DNA of 64,000 nucleotides from Candidatus Gastranaerophilales bacterium. GTDB taxonomy: Bacteria > Cyanobacteriota > Vampirovibrionia > Gastranaerophilales > Gastranaerophilaceae. The translations under genes were made by a program, and so were the position numbers. The stretch lies in contig CALUQE010000006.1 in NCBI GenBank assembly GCA_944322845.1, positions 1 to 64,000 of the forward strand, in the 5' to 3' direction. Under the pieces are notes generated by a model, which ran no database searches, was not told where the DNA came from, and was given only the letters and a program-made list of their open reading frames with translations. Positions 49,199 through 58,003 of the stretch are shown here, piece by piece (within the stretch, counting starts at the first letter, position 1; each line of letters begins with the position of its first letter).

Positions 49199-50491
49199 AT
49201 GAAGAGATTTCTTTGGGTTGTAATATGTCTGTTATTTGTGCAGCCAATATTTGCTGAAACTAGAAAAGTATACTTGGATGAGGCTATTGATGCTGCATTA
49301 AAAAATAATATAGATTTACAGGCTGCAAGATTGGAAAGAAATATTGCAAAGAATAATATAAAGTCTGCGAACAGACTTCAAAACCCGTCTTTTGATGCGT
49401 TTTATTTTATGGGTGCAGCCGGTAATAATGAACCTAAACAACTTGGTGTGAGTGAAAATATTGAAATTGCGAAGCGTAAGGCCCGTAAAAATCTTGCAGA
49501 ATCAAATTTAAAACTGGTAGAAACAAATATTGATTATACTACATTTGATTTAAAGATGGATGTAAGAGAAGCATATATAAACCTTGTTGCAGCAAAATCA
49601 ATTCTTTTTACTCTGGAACAGCAAAAAGAGCTTCAAGAAGAGCTTCTTGACATAGCTAAAAGCAGGGTGAAAAGTCATAAGTCTCAAGATATTGATGTAA
49701 TGCAGGCTGAAATTGCTTTAAATCAGATGATAACGCAGGTAAATTCAGCAAAAGTAAGTGTTAATAAGGCTCAAGCGGAATTTAATAAGGTAATAAATAA
49801 TCCGGAAGATGTTGTATATGACAGTATGGATAGGTTATTTACCGAAGAAAATAATTTTGAAGAAATGATGACGCCTCCACCGGATTATAATTTCCCTGCC
49901 TTTTCAACAATAGTTCAAAAGGCTATTGATAATAGATTTGATATACAGATAGCTAAGCAGGAAATTGATGTCGCTGAGAAAAATTTGACAGTGGTTGCGA
50001 GGCAGAGAATTCCTGATTTGCAGCTGTCCGGAGGCTATGCGTATCAGCTTGGAAGATATACTGATAGCGGAAATTTCAATAACGGAGCATATGCTGGTGC
50101 AAGCCTTGTGAATATTCCATTATTTTATAATTATTCGCCGGAAATTCAAAATGCAACATTGAAATTAAAACAGGCAGAATTAAAGTATGCTTCGGTAAAA
50201 AATCGTGCGGTAAAAGATGTCTCTGCTGCTTATGAGCGCTTTTTGACCGCAGCGGATAATCTTAATCATTACGAAAAAAAGATTATTACAGATTCTGAAG
50301 AGTTGATTGAAACTTCAAAAGACAGTTACGAAGCCGGAAAATCGGATATAACAGCTTTAATTGTTATGAAGCAGTCATATAAATCAATAATTATTGGCTA
50401 TTCGCAAGCTCTGGCTGAATATTATAACAGCTGGACCAATTTCTTAAGAGAAGTCAATGATGAGGATTTTACGTTGGCGGAAAACTTATAA
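49199..50491 (+). CDS. TolC/CzcC-like outer-membrane efflux protein
   Basis: 430 aa with a signal peptide (1-19, ending I-F-A). The outer-membrane efflux family repeats are visible: L-D-E-A-I-D-A-A-L-K-N-N-I-D-L-Q-A-A-R near 25-43; Q-N-P-S-F-D-A-F; D-V-R-E-A-Y-I-N-L-V-A-A-K near 120; G-A-S-L-V-N-I-P-L-F near 300; S-Y-E-A-G-K-S-D near 378. It is closer in style to CzcC, which works in heavy-metal RND systems, than to the TolC protein at 45376, but no pump gene is adjacent. Convergent with the ABC transporter, with a long hairpin between. Confidence 0.85.
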   Translation: MKRFLWVVICLLFVQPIFAETRKVYLDEAIDAALKNNIDLQAARLERNIAKNNIKSANRLQNPSFDAFYFMGAAGNNEPKQLGVSENIEIAKRKARKNLAESNLKLVETNIDYTTFDLKMDVREAYINLVAAKSILFTLEQQKELQEELLDIAKSRVKSHKSQDIDVMQAEIALNQMITQVNSAKVSVNKAQAEFNKVINNPEDVVYDSMDRLFTEENNFEEMMTPPPDYNFPAFSTIVQKAIDNRFDIQIAKQEIDVAEKNLTVVARQRIPDLQLSGGYAYQLGRYTDSGNFNNGAYAGASLVNIPLFYNYSPEIQNATLKLKQAELKYASVKNRAVKDVSAAYERFLTAADNLNHYEKKIITDSEELIETSKDSYEAGKSDITALIVMKQSYKSIIIGYSQALAEYYNSWTNFLREVNDEDFTLAENL

Positions 50492-50495
50492 ATTA

Positions 50496-50534
50496 AACAA
50501 GGAAGGGCGGAGCAAAGCTCCGCCCTTCCTTGTT
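50496..50534. terminator. Long hairpin between convergent genes
   Basis: Perfect 18-bp arms (50496-50513 and 50517-50534) around AAA, GC-rich in the centre. No clear T run on either side, but the position between two stop codons fits a bidirectional terminator. Confidence 0.7.
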
Positions 50535-50542
50535 CTTGAAAA

Positions 50543-52366
50543 TTAAACTAATGCTTCCTGTTTTTTAAACTGCATTTCATACAGTGCTCTGTACTGCCCG
50601 TTTTCTATAGACATTAATTGTTCGTGATTACCGAGTTCTACAAGTTCGCCTTCCGTAATAACCGCAATTCTGTCGGCATTCTTAATTGTAGAAAGCCTGT
50701 GGGCAATTACAAATACGGTTTTGTTCTGAATAAGGTTGTCTAGAGCCTTCTGAACAATTGCTTCTGATTTGTTATCAAGAGCGGAAGTCGCTTCGTCTAA
50801 AATTACAATAGGAGTATTTTTTATCATAGCTCTTGCAATAGCAACCCTTTGTCTCTGACCGCCGGATAAGGTTAGACCACGCTCTCCTAAAAGAGTTTCT
50901 AAGCCGTCCGGAAGCTCCGCTATCATTTCTTGAAGGTGAGCGGATTCTATTGCCTGCTCAAGTTCTTCCTCTGTAGCATTCGGATTACCCATCATAATGT
51001 TCTCTCTGATAGTACCTGAGAAAAGGAAATTATCCTGAAATACCATTGCAATGTTGTGTCTTAATGAATTTATTGTAAAGTCTCTTATATCAACGCCGTC
51101 AAAAGTTATTGAGCCTGACTTGATATCGTAAAATCTCGGAATAAGGTTTACTAAAGTTGATTTTCCCCCGCCCGAATTTCCGACAATAGCCAGAGTCTCA
51201 TTCTTTCTTACGGTTAAATTTAAGTCTTTGAGTACCGGATGATCCGGCAAATATTCAAAGCAAACATTTTTAAATTCTATCTTGTCATTCAGTCCCTTCA
51301 TTTCAATGGCATCTTTTCTGTCTGTAATTTCAGGATTAAGGTCGAATAATTCAAAAACCCTGCCCATAGCAACAAAGATGTTTTGTATGCCGGTTAAAGT
51401 ATTACCAAGAGTTTTAACCGGTTTATAAAGGAGCAATAATGAAGTTACGAATGAAGCAAAAGCTCCGGCAGTCATCTGACCGCTTGTAATTAAGTGCGTT
51501 CCGTATCCGAGAACGATAGCTATACCGCATGAAGCTATAAGATACATTAAAGGGCTCATCCAGGCTGCACGTTTGGTGAGTGACATGTTAACTCTGAAAG
51601 ACTCCCAAATTTGATCTCTGAAATATCCTTCTTGTCTTTGCTGTAATTCGTAAGCTGCCATAACTTTGTTGCCGCTGTATGTTTCGTTTATATTGGTGGT
51701 AATGTTTCCGCCAATAACCATATTTTTATTAGAAGCAGCTTTAATTCTTTTTCTGATTAAAGCAACCGGAATAAAAGCAACTCCTAGAACCATAACTCCG
51801 ATAAATGCAAGTTTCCAAGAGCTGTAAAGCATAACGGTAATTAAACCTAATGCTCCAAATACGCTTGTTGTAATTGTTTTAATCTGGTCTACAATCCCTG
51901 CAGAAGCAGTCTGCGGGTCACTCATATACCTGGAAATAATGATACCTGAAGAGTTTTCATCAAAGAATTGTGGGTCCATATAGATTAATTTGTGGAATAA
52001 ATCCATCTTTACATCATTTGTAATTCTTTGTGAAGTCCAGGCAGAAATATAATCGTTTAAATACCTTAAAACACCTTGAAATCCGGCAAAAGCAATTACA
52101 CCGAACGGGATAATAAATGCAAATAACTGCCAGGAAAGTGTAAATTCGTGTCCTAAAATATGAAATATCCAGTCTTGTTTCCCTACAACATAATCCATAT
52201 AAGGCTTAAGAGCAAAAGCGGTAATGCCGTCTAATAACCCCAAAGGTATCGCAACAATAAATCCGCATATTATTCTAAACATATAAGGCTTTATGTACGG
52301 AAAAATTCTTGAAAGCAGCCAGCCGTATTTGAACGAATTCTGCGCTGTTGTATTACTTAATTTCAT
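50543..52366 (-). CDS. msbA: MsbA-like lipid/multidrug ABC exporter
   Basis: 607 aa half-transporter. Six membrane helices lie in residues about 20-330. The ATPase is in about 360-600, with Walker A G-N-S-G-G-G-K-S-T, Q-loop, signature L-S-G-G-Q-R-Q-R, Walker B V-I-L-D-E-A-T-S and the switch histidine in I-A-H-R-L-S-T. MsbA homodimers flip lipid A-core across the inner membrane; the lipid A genes at 6-8 kb and the glycan genes upstream on the same strand fit this. A glycolipid or drug substrate is also possible. A TACAAT -10 (52403-52408) and AGAGGA ribosome site precede it. Confidence 0.82.
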   Translation of the reverse strand: MKLSNTTAQNSFKYGWLLSRIFPYIKPYMFRIICGFIVAIPLGLLDGITAFALKPYMDYVVGKQDWIFHILGHEFTLSWQLFAFIIPFGVIAFAGFQGVLRYLNDYISAWTSQRITNDVKMDLFHKLIYMDPQFFDENSSGIIISRYMSDPQTASAGIVDQIKTITTSVFGALGLITVMLYSSWKLAFIGVMVLGVAFIPVALIRKRIKAASNKNMVIGGNITTNINETYSGNKVMAAYELQQRQEGYFRDQIWESFRVNMSLTKRAAWMSPLMYLIASCGIAIVLGYGTHLITSGQMTAGAFASFVTSLLLLYKPVKTLGNTLTGIQNIFVAMGRVFELFDLNPEITDRKDAIEMKGLNDKIEFKNVCFEYLPDHPVLKDLNLTVRKNETLAIVGNSGGGKSTLVNLIPRFYDIKSGSITFDGVDIRDFTINSLRHNIAMVFQDNFLFSGTIRENIMMGNPNATEEELEQAIESAHLQEMIAELPDGLETLLGERGLTLSGGQRQRVAIARAMIKNTPIVILDEATSALDNKSEAIVQKALDNLIQNKTVFVIAHRLSTIKNADRIAVITEGELVELGNHEQLMSIENGQYRALYEMQFKKQEALV

Positions 52367-52402
52367 TTATTATCCTCTTCTTGACTTTACTTTACTTATT
52401 TC

Positions 52403-52408
52403 ATTGTA
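52403..52408 (-). promoter_or_regulatory. -10 box of the msbA-like gene
   Basis: TACAAT on the minus strand, in the 42-bp gap after the glycosyltransferase gene, about 36 bases before the start codon. Confidence 0.45.
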
Positions 52409-53245
52409 TCATAAAATCTTCTGCAAAATATTAGAGAGCGTATTATTTGTAGCTAAAAATTCTTCTTTTGTCATTTGCTTGTATTTTTCAGGTGTCCAAG
52501 AGTTGTGAAGCAGAATAATTCCTTCATTATCTTTAAGTGCGAAGTCAGAATAATCTTTTTCAAAATAGAATTTTGCATAATTTTCTGGAGCAGGAGTATT
52601 TAAATTGTTTGATAGTTTATATTTTATTTCTGGAAAGCACAGTATTTCATCCGAATTAATTTTATAAAAAAGAGCTTTGTTTTTTGTTTTTAATAGTTTT
52701 TTTAAGATACGGTTTCCCATGCAATCCCAAGTTAAGAAATGTTTAGAGAAAAATCTTTTTAATATATATTTAGTAATCAAGTAAGAATTCGGATTATAAT
52801 AAAAATTTGCAATTTTTATGTTTAACAGGATTCTTTTTAGCCAATGTTTAATAATTTTTCCTTCCTTTTTAGCAACAATAAATGCAATATGGTTATTTAT
52901 AAGTGTTAATTGAGTATTAAAATTCATAAGTTGTTTGATATTATCTGAAGTAACAACTGTATCAATATCCATCCAAACCCCGCCGTATTTACAGAGAACT
53001 GCACACCGAATTGCATCGGCTTGAATCGGTAATGAAAATTTTTCATAAAGAACTTTATTGTAGTAATTTTTGCCAATCCAGTCATTTAGATTGTCATAAT
53101 CTAGAATTATGATTTCATACTCCGGTAAATATTTTTTCCATGTATCTAGACATAATTCTAAGTATCCCGGTATTTTTCCTTTTGGTTCCCAGAATGTAAA
53201 TATTCGTTTTTTATTTATTAAATTTTTATCCATAATACTATCCAT
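52409..53245 (-). CDS. GT32-type glycosyltransferase (copy 2 of a tandem pair)
   Basis: 278 aa. The GT32 sugar-binding region is visible: K-R-I-F-T-F-W-E-P-K-G-K-I-P near 13, L-D-T-W-K-K-Y-L-P-E-Y-E-I, A-D-A-I-R-C-A-V-L near 77 and the metal-binding D-x-D in G-G-V-W-M-D-I-D-T-V near 92. The end has H-N-S-W-T-P. Such enzymes add hexoses to capsule or lipopolysaccharide chains in the cytosol. It shares most motifs with the preceding gene, so the two arose by tandem duplication. Starts within the end of that gene (8-bp overlap) with no clear ribosome site, so translation is probably coupled; an ATG four codons downstream is the alternative. Confidence 0.8.
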   Translation of the reverse strand: MDSIMDKNLINKKRIFTFWEPKGKIPGYLELCLDTWKKYLPEYEIIILDYDNLNDWIGKNYYNKVLYEKFSLPIQADAIRCAVLCKYGGVWMDIDTVVTSDNIKQLMNFNTQLTLINNHIAFIVAKKEGKIIKHWLKRILLNIKIANFYYNPNSYLITKYILKRFFSKHFLTWDCMGNRILKKLLKTKNKALFYKINSDEILCFPEIKYKLSNNLNTPAPENYAKFYFEKDYSDFALKDNEGIILLHNSWTPEKYKQMTKEEFLATNNTLSNILQKIL

Positions 53246-54035
53246 AAAATTTTAGTGTGTTTTTTAAAATTTGTGCGAGCGTATTATTTGTTTTTAAAAA
53301 CTCTTCCTTTGTCATTGCTTTGTATTCTTTAGGTGTCCAAGAGTTGTGAAGTAAAATAATCCCTTTATTTTCTTGCAGTGCAAAGCCTGAATAATCATTC
53401 TCAAAATAAAATTTTCTATAGACTTTACTTTGTTTTTTGAAATTTTTTGCGTATTTAAATTCAGGCATAGCATGTAATTCATCTCTATTCAGTTTTATAC
53501 AGCCGTTTTCTGCCTGATTAATTAGCCTATTTAAAATATCGTTTCCTAAATAGCTCCAATTTGTTACTCTTTTGTACAATTTAGGGTAAATGTATTTTAG
53601 TAAAAGTTTATTTTTTAAAGCTTTATTAGCAAATTCAATACGTTTTTTTATTCTTTTTTCCCACTTATTTAATATGTTTGAGTTAGCTTTTGCGCAAATA
53701 AAACAGATGTGAGGTGCAATGATTGCAAAGTCAGCATTAGTTTCCATAATTTTCTTGACATCCGGTTTCGTAATGATGGTATCAACATCCATCCAAACTC
53801 CGCCGTGTTTTTTGAGTATTGCGCACCGGATGGCATCAGATTGTATAGGGAGAGAAAAATTGCGGTATAAAAAGTCCGGATAATAGTTTTCTCCAAGCCA
53901 CTTACCAAGATTTGAGTAATCAAGAATTACTATTTCAAAATCCGGTAAAAACTTTTGCCAGCTTTCTAAACATAACTCTAAATACCCGGGAATGCTTTCT
54001 TTAGGTTCCCAAAATGTGAAAATTCGTTTTGTCAT
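53238..54035 (-). CDS. GT32-type glycosyltransferase (copy 1 of a tandem pair)
   Basis: 265 aa, same plan as its neighbour: K-R-I-F-T-F-W-E-P-K-E-S-I-P at the start, S-D-A-I-R-C-A-I-L, D-x-D in G-G-V-W-M-D-V-D-T-I, and H-N-S-W-T-P near the end. The ATG at 54035 is chosen over one at 54059 because homology starts there; TACAAT ends six bases before it on this strand, so it may be leaderless. A 44-base gap separates it from the radical SAM gene. Acceptor and donor sugars unknown. Confidence 0.8.
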   Translation of the reverse strand: MTKRIFTFWEPKESIPGYLELCLESWQKFLPDFEIVILDYSNLGKWLGENYYPDFLYRNFSLPIQSDAIRCAILKKHGGVWMDVDTIITKPDVKKIMETNADFAIIAPHICFICAKANSNILNKWEKRIKKRIEFANKALKNKLLLKYIYPKLYKRVTNWSYLGNDILNRLINQAENGCIKLNRDELHAMPEFKYAKNFKKQSKVYRKFYFENDYSGFALQENKGIILLHNSWTPKEYKAMTKEEFLKTNNTLAQILKNTLKFYG

Positions 54036-54079
54036 TTGATAATTGTACAACAAAGGCATAAATTTCGCAGTTAAATTTA

Positions 54080-55033
54080 TTATAATTGCAGCGCCGGTTG
54101 GACTGTATTATCTGATATAATGCAATATCTGCATGAGTCTATGATTTCTTGTTTGAAAAATTTTATTAAATCCTCTCGTAAATTTATAGATTTTGTAATA
54201 TCAATAATATCTTTACAGTTAGAAATTCTGAGTTCATTTGCTCCAAGAGCTTTAGAGCAAATGCCAAACTTACCATTCAAAATTTGGTTACATTTTGTTC
54301 TGTAGCATTTGTCCATTTTTATTTTTGTTATTTCTTCTGAAAAAGGTGTTTCTGCCATTCCTTTTTCTTCTAACCAGTTCCAGCTATCTACCATCTGGAA
54401 TCTTATATGATTGTCGTGCAGTACCTTTTTTATTTCTTCATATTTCAACAATTTATCAAGATTTGAATTATTTGAATAATTACTTAGATAAAAATAAATT
54501 CGATTAGGATTTTGATTAATAACATCCAGCAATTCTCTTGTCGGTACAATAGTTCCATTTGTGGTAATTCTTATTAAATCTATGCTACTGTTTTTAGCTG
54601 CATAATTAATAATTTCGGGTAAATCTTTATTGAGTAAAGGTTCTCCACCCAGAATAATCAAATGCCTAATACTTGCAATTTCTGTTATTTTATCTAGCTG
54701 ATTTTTAAAGTCTTGAAAAGATAAATCGATATGTCCCTGCTGATTAAAGTCAGGTATTAAAGCACAACAATCCTTGCATTTTAAAGAACATTTGGTAGTA
54801 ATATTAAATTCTAATTGTGGAATTTTTATAATGTTGTTTTCGTAAAAATCTTTAATTTCTTCTTGTATATAAATTTTAATAATTTCGTTTTTCTTTGTAG
54901 GATTGACAAATTTTCCTATTTTAAACCACATAAATTTTAGAGAATCTACCATATAGCGATTAACGGCATTTTGTTCAAAATATCTGTCAAAAAATGTAGA
55001 TGTTATATTATATTCTTTTACTAAATCCGGCAT
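54080..55033 (-). CDS. Radical SAM protein in the glycan cluster
   Basis: 317 aa. The iron-sulfur motif C-S-L-K-C-K-D-C (C-x3-C-x2-C) lies near residue 82 after the strand L-E-F-N-I-T-T-K. G-G-E-P-L near 129 and T-T-N-G-T near 156 are the other radical SAM elements. Further cysteines near 241-256 and two near the end (C-R-Y-C) look like a SPASM-type auxiliary cluster region. Enzymes of this kind in glycan clusters modify sugars or peptides, or act as epimerases or dehydratases; the substrate here is unknown. One base separates it from the GT2 gene upstream, whose end holds its GGGAGGAAG ribosome site. Confidence 0.8.
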   Translation of the reverse strand: MPDLVKEYNITSTFFDRYFEQNAVNRYMVDSLKFMWFKIGKFVNPTKKNEIIKIYIQEEIKDFYENNIIKIPQLEFNITTKCSLKCKDCCALIPDFNQQGHIDLSFQDFKNQLDKITEIASIRHLIILGGEPLLNKDLPEIINYAAKNSSIDLIRITTNGTIVPTRELLDVINQNPNRIYFYLSNYSNNSNLDKLLKYEEIKKVLHDNHIRFQMVDSWNWLEEKGMAETPFSEEITKIKMDKCYRTKCNQILNGKFGICSKALGANELRISNCKDIIDITKSINLREDLIKFFKQEIIDSCRYCIISDNTVQPALQL

Positions 55034-55034
55034 T

Positions 55035-55703
55035 TTACTTCCTCCCCAGTTTAGCTCTTAACAATGTTGCGTAATCTTTGAATTCTGTTTTTTGCTGCGT
55101 TTTACCGAAATTAGATGAATGAATTCTCCGGTTTGTTGAGACTAAATCCAGTTTTTTGATTTTTAGTCCGTTTCTATCCATTTTAGTCTGCCAGTCTATA
55201 ATTTCACCAGCGGTTACTGATTCATCGAAAGGGCCAATTGTATCAAAAATTTCTTTTCTCATAAGAACAGCACCTGTGAATAAACCATAATAAGGTTCAG
55301 GTTTTACAGAAGTTCTCTGTTTTTCTTCATCAGGAATTTCCGGTGAAATAAAGTCTTTGACCTTGCACATTACAGCAGAAATTGTATCATCCGCTTCAAG
55401 CACATCATACATAACTTTTAGGGAGCCGGAATTCATAACATCATCATGGTCATGGAACATTACATATTGCCCGTTTGATACAGTAAGCGCCTTATTTTTA
55501 GCCTTAACCGGACCTTCTGATTTTGCGTTTCTGATAACGTTACAGCCTAAACTTTTTGCAAGTTCAAAAGTATTGTCAGTCGATCCGTCATCTACTACAA
55601 TAATTTCGACATTCATATCCTGCTTTTTTATTCCATCGATAGCTTCTTTTAAATAATTAGTTCCATTTTTTACCGGAATGATTATTGATATAAGTTTATC
55701 CAT
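55035..55703 (-). CDS. GT2 family glycosyltransferase (short)
   Basis: 222 aa GT-A enzyme. I-S-I-I-I-P-V-K-N-G near residue 5, the nucleotide-binding V-V-D-D-G-S-T-D-N-T near 36, and H-D-H-D-D (D-x-D) near 83, followed by G-A-V-L-M-R near 142 and the late E-I-I-D-W-Q acceptor segment. Lacks membrane segments. AAAGG precedes the ATG. Likely transfers a sugar to a lipid-linked glycan. Confidence 0.85.
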   Translation of the reverse strand: MDKLISIIIPVKNGTNYLKEAIDGIKKQDMNVEIIVVDDGSTDNTFELAKSLGCNVIRNAKSEGPVKAKNKALTVSNGQYVMFHDHDDVMNSGSLKVMYDVLEADDTISAVMCKVKDFISPEIPDEEKQRTSVKPEPYYGLFTGAVLMRKEIFDTIGPFDESVTAGEIIDWQTKMDRNGLKIKKLDLVSTNRRIHSSNFGKTQQKTEFKDYATLLRAKLGRK

Positions 55704-55800
55704 TATGCAGCCTTTCTATATCTGTTTCTAAATTTAATTAGTGAGGTTACTCTCTCTCTCTACGTCTACAAGGGAGTGAGGCGCTATTAATTCCCATATA
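55704..55800 (-). other. Gap with a CT-rich microsatellite
   Basis: 97 bp between the aldo/keto reductase and GT2 genes. It holds a short CT repeat (ACTCTCTCTCTCTAC near 55750-55764) and no clear promoter or terminator. Confidence 0.4.
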
Positions 55801-56841
55801 TTATTTTGTGTCTGTTTTTAATATTCTTAATCCAAATAAATAATAATTGCAGATCCGATTATTAATTTTCTTAACTCGTAAAAATGGAATAAAACCAAAT
55901 AATTTATATTTCTTTTCATAAGGACATTTATTAAGAATCCTATCAAACATATCATCCAAAACATGGCGTGGAACACAACCCAGTGCTCTTGATTTTTCTG
56001 TATGCCCTCTTAATTCGTCATTTTTATCTGGAATTTTATTAATTCTGTCCATATCTTCTTTTGAAATCTGAAAATCCCAGATATTAAGACTATCTTTAAT
56101 TCTTTGCTCTTTTGTTGAACGGGTTAACACAGCATTTCCTTGCTGAATATTCCATTTTAAAGCAATCTGTGCTTCTGTTTTATTATACTTTTTAGCAAGT
56201 TCTTTAATTGTTGGTTCATTTACAATATGTCCTTTGTTCAATGCACTCCATGCTACCACCTGTATGCCATTTTGTTTTGTAATTTCAACATTTTTACTGT
56301 ATTTATATTGCGGATTAACTTCTATTTGATTTATTGCTGGCTTTACTTTGTAACAATGTAGCAAAACATCATAATAGGGGTAAGAAAAATTACAAACACC
56401 GATTGCACGTACTTTTTTATTTTTATATAAATTTTCTAGTGCTTTCCACGAGGATACTATCTCTTTTTGCCAAGTTGCATATTCTCTGTATGGATGGTGT
56501 AAAAGATATAGGTCAATATAATCTAAACCCAGATTCAGCAAGCTTTCTTCATATCCTTCCAGAGTATCTTCATATCCTGGAAAGAAGTATGGTGCTTTTG
56601 TAGATATAAATAAATCTTCACGTTTTACGAAACCTTCATCTATACACTGTTTTATTGCAATTCCCACTTCTTTCTCATTTCCGTATACTTGCGCTGTATC
56701 AATTAATCTATAACCATTTTTTATAGCAAGTACAACAGATTTAATTACATCATCACCTTTAAGAGTATCTACTCCGAATCCGATAATAGGCATTTTAACT
56801 CCGTTATTGAGAGTTACATAATGTTCGGTTTGATTGGTCAT
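55801..56841 (-). CDS. Aldo/keto reductase with C-terminal extension
   Basis: 346 aa. The AKR barrel (about 8-270) has G-Y-R-L-I-D-T-A-Q-V-Y-G-N-E near 43-56 (catalytic Asp and Tyr), K-A-P near 82 and L-L-H-H-P near 112 (Lys, His). Later comes W-S-A-L-N-K-G and a T-R-S-T-K-E NADPH-binding loop. A further 60 residues include Y-K-L-F-G-F-I-P-F and Y-Y-L-F-G-L-R-I. The tail resembles short repeats I associate with bacterial glycan enzymes and is not part of the AKR fold. It probably reduces a sugar-derived carbonyl. Its start overlaps the upstream gene by 38 bases. Confidence 0.8.
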   Translation of the reverse strand: MTNQTEHYVTLNNGVKMPIIGFGVDTLKGDDVIKSVVLAIKNGYRLIDTAQVYGNEKEVGIAIKQCIDEGFVKREDLFISTKAPYFFPGYEDTLEGYEESLLNLGLDYIDLYLLHHPYREYATWQKEIVSSWKALENLYKNKKVRAIGVCNFSYPYYDVLLHCYKVKPAINQIEVNPQYKYSKNVEITKQNGIQVVAWSALNKGHIVNEPTIKELAKKYNKTEAQIALKWNIQQGNAVLTRSTKEQRIKDSLNIWDFQISKEDMDRINKIPDKNDELRGHTEKSRALGCVPRHVLDDMFDRILNKCPYEKKYKLFGFIPFLRVKKINNRICNYYLFGLRILKTDTK

Positions 56842-57991
56842 ATATCATCTCCTCTAAGTTTTTTAAAGAACAAGTTTCCAGTTCTTTTTTTGCGAAATTA
56901 AGTTTTTGTTGTATTGTCTGATATTCTTCATTACTCATATTGGCAGCCGTTTTCAGAGCCTGATATAAATCTTTCGTATAAGTAATTCCTTTATCATCTA
57001 ATTTATAAGCTTCTGCTAGATCTTTATAAATTACACCAGGCTTGGCAAATCCTAAACAGAGAGAATAAGAGCCCGTAATGCCGCCTTTAAGGTATTTTTT
57101 ATAATCTTTAGAATCAGAACTTATATTAAAAAGAATGAAATCACTCTCTTCTATCTCTTCATATAATTTTTCATACGAAATAGTTCCACGTATTTTGATA
57201 TGATTTTTATTTTTTTCTGTAATATATTGTGAAATTTTTTCTGCCGAAACCCCAACAAAAACGACTTCAAAATTTACGTTATCTTCAATCAATTTATCTA
57301 CAGAATCCATAAGTGATTTAAAATCTCGTAAACCTTGTTTGTTGCCGCCTATAGATATAAATTTTGTAAAATTCTTGTTTTTATGTGTGATGTTTATTTT
57401 ACCATAATATAAAGCTGCCAGATATGGTACATCTAAGTTATTATATTTTATCCCGTCTCTTAAGACAAATGCTTTATGCTTCTTCAAAAATTTTTTTTCT
57501 GGAGAATCTAATGTGGGGTAATGAGATAAAACATCATGAACTATTGAATAGACATTTTCTTTACAGTATTTGTTTAGATACTTTTCTTCAAAATTGAGTA
57601 TAAATCTGTATCCTTGATGTGTACAAAGCGTTTCTATAAAAATATATTTGTATTTTAATAATTTATCAAAAAATTTCTGTGTTAGCGGCATATCAGTCAA
57701 TTGGAATATTTTTAACTGTTTATCATTGTATATAAAACGGCATAATGATTTCATATTAAAATTTTCTTTTAGCAAGAATAAATGAACACTAAAACCTAAA
57801 TCTAGAAAATATTTTATAATAGACGGATACACTTCGCTATGCCACAGGTGAGGTTCAATCAATGCTACAGTATTTTCATTAACTTCTGTGGTTATAGCTG
57901 CATGAATTTCTTCCTGAAGCAATAATTCATCTTCAGGAGATAGTTTATATTTTTTATTTATTATATTTTTTAACCTGTCTTTTATATCCAT
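56804..57991 (-). CDS. Glycosyltransferase of GT-B type (probable)
   Basis: 395 aa, no membrane segment. The C-terminal half looks like a GT-B donor domain: F-I-S-I-G-G-N-K-Q-G-L-R near 230, V-V-F-V-G-V-S near 262, I-K-I-R-G-T-I-S-Y-E near 284, and F-I-L-F-N near 303 with G-G-I-T-G-S near 319, where GT4-type enzymes have the E-x7-E region. The N-terminal half (E-P-H-L-W-H-S-E near 46) is of unknown sequence family. It lies inside the glycan cluster, 12 bases after the GT8 gene. The class is inferred from fold pattern. Confidence 0.6.
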   Translation of the reverse strand: MDIKDRLKNIINKKYKLSPEDELLLQEEIHAAITTEVNENTVALIEPHLWHSEVYPSIIKYFLDLGFSVHLFLLKENFNMKSLCRFIYNDKQLKIFQLTDMPLTQKFFDKLLKYKYIFIETLCTHQGYRFILNFEEKYLNKYCKENVYSIVHDVLSHYPTLDSPEKKFLKKHKAFVLRDGIKYNNLDVPYLAALYYGKINITHKNKNFTKFISIGGNKQGLRDFKSLMDSVDKLIEDNVNFEVVFVGVSAEKISQYITEKNKNHIKIRGTISYEKLYEEIEESDFILFNISSDSKDYKKYLKGGITGSYSLCLGFAKPGVIYKDLAEAYKLDDKGITYTKDLYQALKTAANMSNEEYQTIQQKLNFAKKELETCSLKNLEEMIYDQSNRTLCNSQ

Positions 57992-58003
57992 AATAATATC
58001 CTA

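Noticed and set aside
55745..55766. CT microsatellite as a phase-variation switch
   Set aside because: It is short and lies in an intergenic gap with no visible promoter element or open frame across it.
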